Origin: Chondrosia reniformis
Taxonomy: Eukaryota; Porifera; Demospongiae; Chondrillida; Chondrillidae
Direction: 5' to 3'
Assembly (NCBI GenBank): GCA_947172415.1
Contig: OX359201.1
Coordinates: 4,402,001-4,466,000, forward strand
Length of the DNA stretch: 64,000 nucleotides
Made by a program: the position numbers and the translations under genes. This document shows, one piece after another, positions 59,260 through 64,000 of this stretch (position 1 is its first letter; each line of letters begins with the position of its first letter). The notes beneath the pieces were generated by a model that worked only from the letters and a program-made list of their open reading frames with translations, was not told the DNA's origin and did not search any database.

Positions 59260-62200
59260 ATGATAAACACAGTCAGTGTCCCTGATAACAAACAAGTATA
59301 TGACTCAGCTTCTGCGATAAATTACGTCGATGGGACTACAGCGGTGGATTCTCTTCTCAGGGATAGTAAGGTAGTCATGGCCTCAGTATTAAATATAGAA
59401 TGACACATGAATGTATTCGAGTATTATGTCAAACCTTATACCACTTGATCCCTGTCTTATTTTGCAACTCTTTCTAGATATGCTATATATATATAGCTAG
59501 TCATTTTTGTAGAATTAATTGTCGAAGTACATATACAGTCGACTCCACTCATAACAAACTCGCTCATAACGAATTTCGGGTTATAACGAACGATTGTCAA
59601 AAAACAATTTCCTGTCCATTCAATTCCTTCTGTTTATAACAAACAACCCTAAACAAACTTCTATTATAACGAACGTGTTAACTTATGATTATGTATGTGT
59701 GAAGCCAAAAACGGCTGTATTTATCATTCTTAAACCGAAGTTACTGGACGAAGTGGATAAAGGGAGGAAGGAGAAGGGTATTTTTGACGAATTTTCAGTT
59801 GAAAAGTCCACCCTGAGTACCATTAATATACTATTTTACGTAATTTTAATTTTGTAAGCATTCTACTTTATTCATACTGCACTGATGAGTAGTTTATTTG
59901 TATAGTTATATACAAATAAAGTACATTTGGTTATAAAGAATTTCTTTTATAAAGAACAATTATGCTGGGATTTTGGTGTTCGTTATATCAGGAGTCGACT
60001 GTACGTCTTATTTTATTATTTCGAAAAACTTCAAAATATCTATAAATCGACACGCGCTTGGTTTACTAATACATCCAATAAGGGTATTTAATCCGATCAA
60101 TACTAACACCTGTCCCCTTCTAAATGTATATTCAATTCATATACATATAACACTCACCATCTTTTGCACCAAATGAATGTAGGTTCATCCTACTGGATGT
60201 ACTGAGAAAAGATGTGTTGGATCTCAGATGTTCCCTAAAAGACGTGATGTGAAGAAACCCTACACTAAGGATGAAATGATAGAGTTGGCAAAAGACTTTA
60301 TCAAGCAGTACTATGAAAGTATGAATGAGTAAGTGTGAATGTAGATATATTGTATTGTATGCATGTATACGATTGTAAAGTCAGCATTATTTATTTATCC
60401 TTAAAGAAAGGACAGTATTGAGCACAAAGAGAGAGAAGCTGAGGTGCTTAGGGAGATAGAAGAGAAAGGAATATATGACCTTACATTCAAGGAGCTGAGT
60501 TTTGGTTGCCGTACAGCTTGGAGGAATGCACCCAGATGCATTAACCGAATCCAATGGAGAAATCTTACTGTATTTGATCAGCGGGATGTTAAAACTGCCG
60601 AAGAGATGTGTGCCGCCATGATTAATCACATCAGATATTGCACCAACCCAACCAAACCTGGTGTATTAAGGTTGACATATATATTTAAATTACTCATGTT
60701 TAACTATATAATTATTCCAAGATGTATGTATACATCTACTCAAGACCATTTGTGAAAGTTTTGTCTCATACAATATACATATATATAGGTCAGCCATTAC
60801 TGTGTTTCCAGTAGCCATTGATGCAGAACATGAGTACAGAGTGTGGAATCCACAATTTATCAAGTATGCTGGATACAAAATGGAGGATGGCAGCATTCGT
60901 GGGGACCCAAGCTCTGTTGAGTTTACGGAAGTCTGTGTGGAACTTGGGTGGCAACCACCAGAGGTGCAAACACACTTTGATCTGCTACCTTTGGTTTTAC
61001 AAGCTAATGGGGGAGAGCCTCAGGTGTTTAAACTTGATCCCAGTGAGGTCCTTGAAGTTCCACTTGCTCATCCAAAGTAGGATATATAGAGAGATATGAT
61101 CTTAAGCTTATAACTTGCATATATATGCATGTACTTATTAGTTTGGAATGACATTCATATCTATCTATATATACAGGTACCCAGAGTTTGACAAGCTGAA
61201 ATTAAAGTGGTATGCAGTTCCTGGTGTCAGTTGCTTGATGCTGGAAATAGGTGGATTGAAATTCACTGGTGCACCGTTTAGTGGCTGGTACCTAGTACCT
61301 GAGATTGCAGCCAGGGACCTAGCTGATCCACAGAGATACAACATGCTTGGGGTGAACTGATATTTATGATTTGTCTATATATACATGACTAAACCTCAGG
61401 TCTAGAGTCTAGATCTCATGCAGCATGAAACATACAGTATTTGAAACCTTATGGAACTATATGCAGGTTTCATAGGATACCAAAGAATGCAAACTTGAAA
61501 GTTTAACAGGTTTTCAAGGCTCAAATATCTGTGTACTCTTATATCATTAGAAGCTGTTAATTCCAAATGGTTTCATGTATAGATTTAACACCATTATATG
61601 AAATTGGAGATGTGGTCTTGTATATATGTATAAAAATCAATATACGTAAGAATTCAAAGTTATCTTCATTTTAGCCTTTTCATCCAGTAAAAGTGCACTC
61701 TTCATAAGTAGTTATACTTTCATTTATATTAAGAAAATGGCAGAAATAATGAAGTTAGACACTAAAAAAGATCAACTGTGGAGGGACAAGGCCCTTGTTG
61801 AACTCAATGTTGCTGTACTACACAGCTATAATGTAAGATATATAGCACTTTTAAATTATTTGCTTATACATATACATTGTACGTATATACATATATATAT
61901 CATATATTTACACACATGTACACTTGTACATGTACCTACCTTTCATGTACTGTCATCGATCAGGCTCGTAGTGTGTCAATAATGGATCATCACAGTGGTT
62001 CAGAGAGTTTCATGAAATTTCTTGACCAAGAGGTAAGTTTATTGCATTATACTAAAACTTTAGCTACGTATATAGCTTAGACATGTACACTTTGTCTTAA
62101 TTGCATCCCTGTATGTGAATCCATGAAAAATCTACACCATTTTCCTACATACTATGCCTACTCTGTAAAAAAGCTAATAAGGACCTAAACCTAGAGAGAG

Positions 62201-63808
62201 CTTTGGATGAAGATACAGGAGTACTTTCTTTTCCTTTCATTCTTAATAGTTACTTATACGTAATTCAACTACATATATATTACAGATTTCAACCATATTG
62301 TATATATATATCCTATACGTATTGAAAGCAACATTATCAGATAGATACGTATGTCATAATGAGATTAACGATTCTTTTATAATTCCAAAAATGTCATGAA
62401 TAATCAAAATGATAGAAGTAATCATATTCAAACATCATGAAGAGAGGAAAAAAAGCAATTACTGGGAATTAAACCCAGGACAGCTGGTTATAATCACCAA
62501 TGCTTTGCCACTGAGCTACAGTTGCCACAGCAATGCTCCATTCATGTACTCCATCTCTACTGTAGTTAAAGACAAGAGGTGGCTGCCCAGCTGACTGGGT
62601 GTGGCTTGTACCTCCCCTATCGGGTAGTGCAACAAAAGTTTTCCATCAGGTATCTATTTATGTACAGTTTATTATACGTATGTAATTTGTATGCTATATG
62701 TAATTAATGCTCTACAGCTATGAAAATCTAGAAAGAATTATATACGTAGTAATATAGTATGACATACTACAGTATATATACATCTTATACTCCGTTGCCG
62801 GGGCAACCACCTGTGTTTAAATTTCATAACCGTGATATAACAGGATTTAAGAAGCCATATACTGCATCGGCTTCTTAAATCCTGTTATATCCCTGCCCAA
62901 ATATGGTAAACTAAGACGTTTCTACTTGGGGGTGGACAATACTCCTTACATTTAGGACAGTTGGAGTAGTCAGGGCAAGAGCATTCTATGAAGTCGTCAG
63001 CGTTTAAGCAAAACCAACCAGACGCTAGATGAGCCATCCTGAAAGTCCCGCCAAAATAACAATAAGAAGCGATGGAGTATAAATCACTCATACCACAGCG
63101 CTTTGGTGTATATGGATTTTATACATACTCGCCCTCGGGCGCTCTCGTGACCCATATAAAACCCATATACACCTCAGCACCGTAGTATAACTAATACTTA
63201 TAACCATATACAAAAAATGCAATCTGTTTAACATTTATATATACATGGATATCTTTCACTTTCTTAGGAAATGTTGCTATACCATTTGAGCCCTTCCTAT
63301 GAATACCAAGAAAATCCTTGGGTGAAATGGAGACGATCTAAGAAACCTCATACTTCTACACTGATCTCAGCAAAAGAAAGATTTAGGAGGGCTGTGAGGT
63401 GCATATTAGTAGAAGATTCTATAGCTACTTAACTAATAGGACCCTGATAAAGTGGATTTGACCTTTAAGGGGCCATTATCTTGTATGGTGAACAGATATA
63501 TATTAACATGCTACATTTCATATATCTAAATTTAAATAATGCAATATTTAGATGTGTGTATATATATGTGCATACACATATATGTACACCATATTGTTGC
63601 ATGTATATATATAGAATCATGCAGGACTCATGATCAGTGATTAATTTATTTATATGCTTTTAGAGTTACAGGACGTCTCAGGAAGCTTATGAAAGTTCAA
63701 TTGAAAAAACGGAGGCAATGTTTGATCTTATACGCAACAGAAACAGGAAAGTCAGAATCATTTGCAAAAATGTTGCACAAGCTTTTTGGGAATGCTTTTA
63801 ATCCTGAT
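59260..63808 (+). CDS. NOS: Nitric oxide synthase, N-terminal 504 codons (continues past window)
   Basis: Oxidises L-arginine to citrulline and nitric oxide using heme, tetrahydrobiopterin, calmodulin and a flavin reductase domain. Exons: 59260-59370, 60183-60328, 60407-60670, 60789-61076, 61177-61351, 61734-61832, 61964-62032, 62566-62649, 63268-63398, 63664-63808. All phases match; the last ends at a GTTAGT donor, so more exons lie to the right. Visible: zinc-site cysteines CTEKRC (43-48), heme ligand C130 in [13 protein letters not shown], substrate glutamate E312 in [12 protein letters not shown], and [29 protein letters not shown] lies in exon 8. A basic calmodulin-binding segment (about 444-473) follows, then the FMN loop [10 protein letters not shown] (478-487). 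N132 replaces the near-invariant glycine two residues after the heme cysteine. No PDZ domain and no N-myristoylation glycine at position 2. The first 37 residues are unlike known NOS, so exon 1 is the least certain. Confidence 0.93.
59536..60001 (+). mobile_element. Tigger/pogo element with intact termini, NOS intron 1
   Basis: CAGTCGACTCC on the left and GGAGTCGACTG on the right are perfect inverted repeats, with TA on both sides (59534-59535, 60002-60003). Around 59746-59826 the plus strand encodes [20 protein letters not shown] then EKSTLSTI, the N-terminal helix-turn-helix of a pogo/CENP-B-type transposase. The rest of the transposase is deleted. It is an internal-deletion derivative of the element at 35895-36808. 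Confidence 0.88.
62403..62560 (-). repeat. tRNA-derived SINE directly upstream of NOS exon 8
   Basis: Complements of the B-box (GGGAATTAAACCCAGG, about 62464-62479) and A-box (CCACTGAGCTACA, about 62509-62521) are clear. The tRNA-side flank GTTGCCACAGCAATGCTCCA is shared with the copy at 49545-49735. The flank runs into the C/T-rich stretch that serves as polypyrimidine tract for the acceptor at 62565. Confidence 0.75.
62834..63180 (-). repeat. Hairpin-bounded insert with a cysteine-rich ORF, NOS intron 8
   Basis: Left: a perfect palindrome with 23-bp arms (GATATAACAGGATTTAAGAA then GCC; 62834-62891, 12-bp loop). Right: an imperfect palindrome (63112-63171) with arms GGTGTATATGGATTTTATA / TATAAAACCCATATACACC around CGCCCTCGGGCG. 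Between them a minus ORF (62885-63091) reads [15 protein letters not shown], then [19 protein letters not shown]. Its GC content is higher than that of the surrounding intron. Probably a mobile element, family not recognised. Confidence 0.5.
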
Positions 63809-63937
63809 GTTAGTAATTAATTATAAGGATCGAGTTTATTTAGCTAGTACCGAACTTTGTAACATATATATTTATATACCAGAACATATATGTGGTCTAG
63901 ATTACAATCTCTAATTATACTCAATGTACTAGTTCCT

Positions 63938-64000
63938 ATCTTTTGAAAGGATCATCTTTCGACTTTTAGAGCATCTAAAGATGCCGTTTTGTAGTCTCTC
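63938..64000. repeat. Foldback repeat R5, left arm, truncated by the window edge
   Basis: CTATCTTTTGAAAGGATCAT then CTTTCGACTTTTAGAGCATC matches the left arm of the 42155-42297 copy closely. Confidence 0.7.

Overview
This window is eukaryotic and metazoan: AT-rich, with genes split into many short exons by GT-AG introns, and carrying an integrin beta subunit, an astacin metalloprotease with CUB and EGF modules, an animal-type nitric oxide synthase, HP1 and the ciliary dynein assembly factor DNAAF5. I infer an early-branching animal, most likely a demosponge, from the gene content, compact secreted-protein genes and repeat style. The phylum is not proven by the sequence.

Layout, left to right. 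1-545 is a decayed Tigger/pogo transposase. At 1055-1249 (minus) lies a candidate first exon of an unknown gene, head to head with a complete 27-exon integrin beta gene (1383-11489, plus, 787 aa). 11.6-18.4 kb is a transposon-rich block (a MITE with target-site duplication, a repeated ~430-bp element, LINE pieces, a Ty3/Gypsy gag remnant with a tRNA-Trp primer site, a Tigger MITE, a TIR element). It also holds a candidate secreted-protein gene at 14.05-14.41 kb (minus). At 18490-18803 (minus) is a two-exon gene for a 79-aa secreted protein with a TATA box. A frameshifted LINE lies at 20.5-21.3 kb. 21460-28263 (minus) is a complete 21-exon astacin-CUB-EGF-CUB gene (1256 aa) in which one EGF exon is amplified seven times. 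29560-57147 (minus) is a complete 17-exon DNAAF5/HEATR2 gene (775 aa) whose large introns hold most of the repeats. A 158-bp gap separates it from a 54-aa small membrane protein gene resembling SMIM30 (57306-57470, plus), which converges on a two-exon HP1 gene (57658-58587, minus, 170 aa). A nitric oxide synthase (59260 onward, plus) runs off the right edge after 504 codons, just inside the FMN domain.

In all five complete long or two-exon models (integrin, astacin, 79-aa protein, DNAAF5, HP1) every exon phase matches its neighbour and the summed coding length is a multiple of three with one terminal stop; this is the main support for the exon boundaries. The genes do not form a pathway: adhesion and extracellular matrix (integrin, astacin protease, small secreted proteins), cilium assembly (DNAAF5), chromatin (HP1) and signalling (NOS) simply sit side by side.

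Most notable are the exon-amplified astacin gene with three apparently identical 244-bp exon-intron units, two unrecognised small secreted-protein genes, the SMIM30-like microprotein, and repeats with hammerhead-like cores. There is also a tRNA-derived SINE family, one copy of which abuts an NOS splice acceptor. Substitutions at normally conserved sites are seen in the integrin (ADMIDAS) and NOS (next to the heme cysteine).
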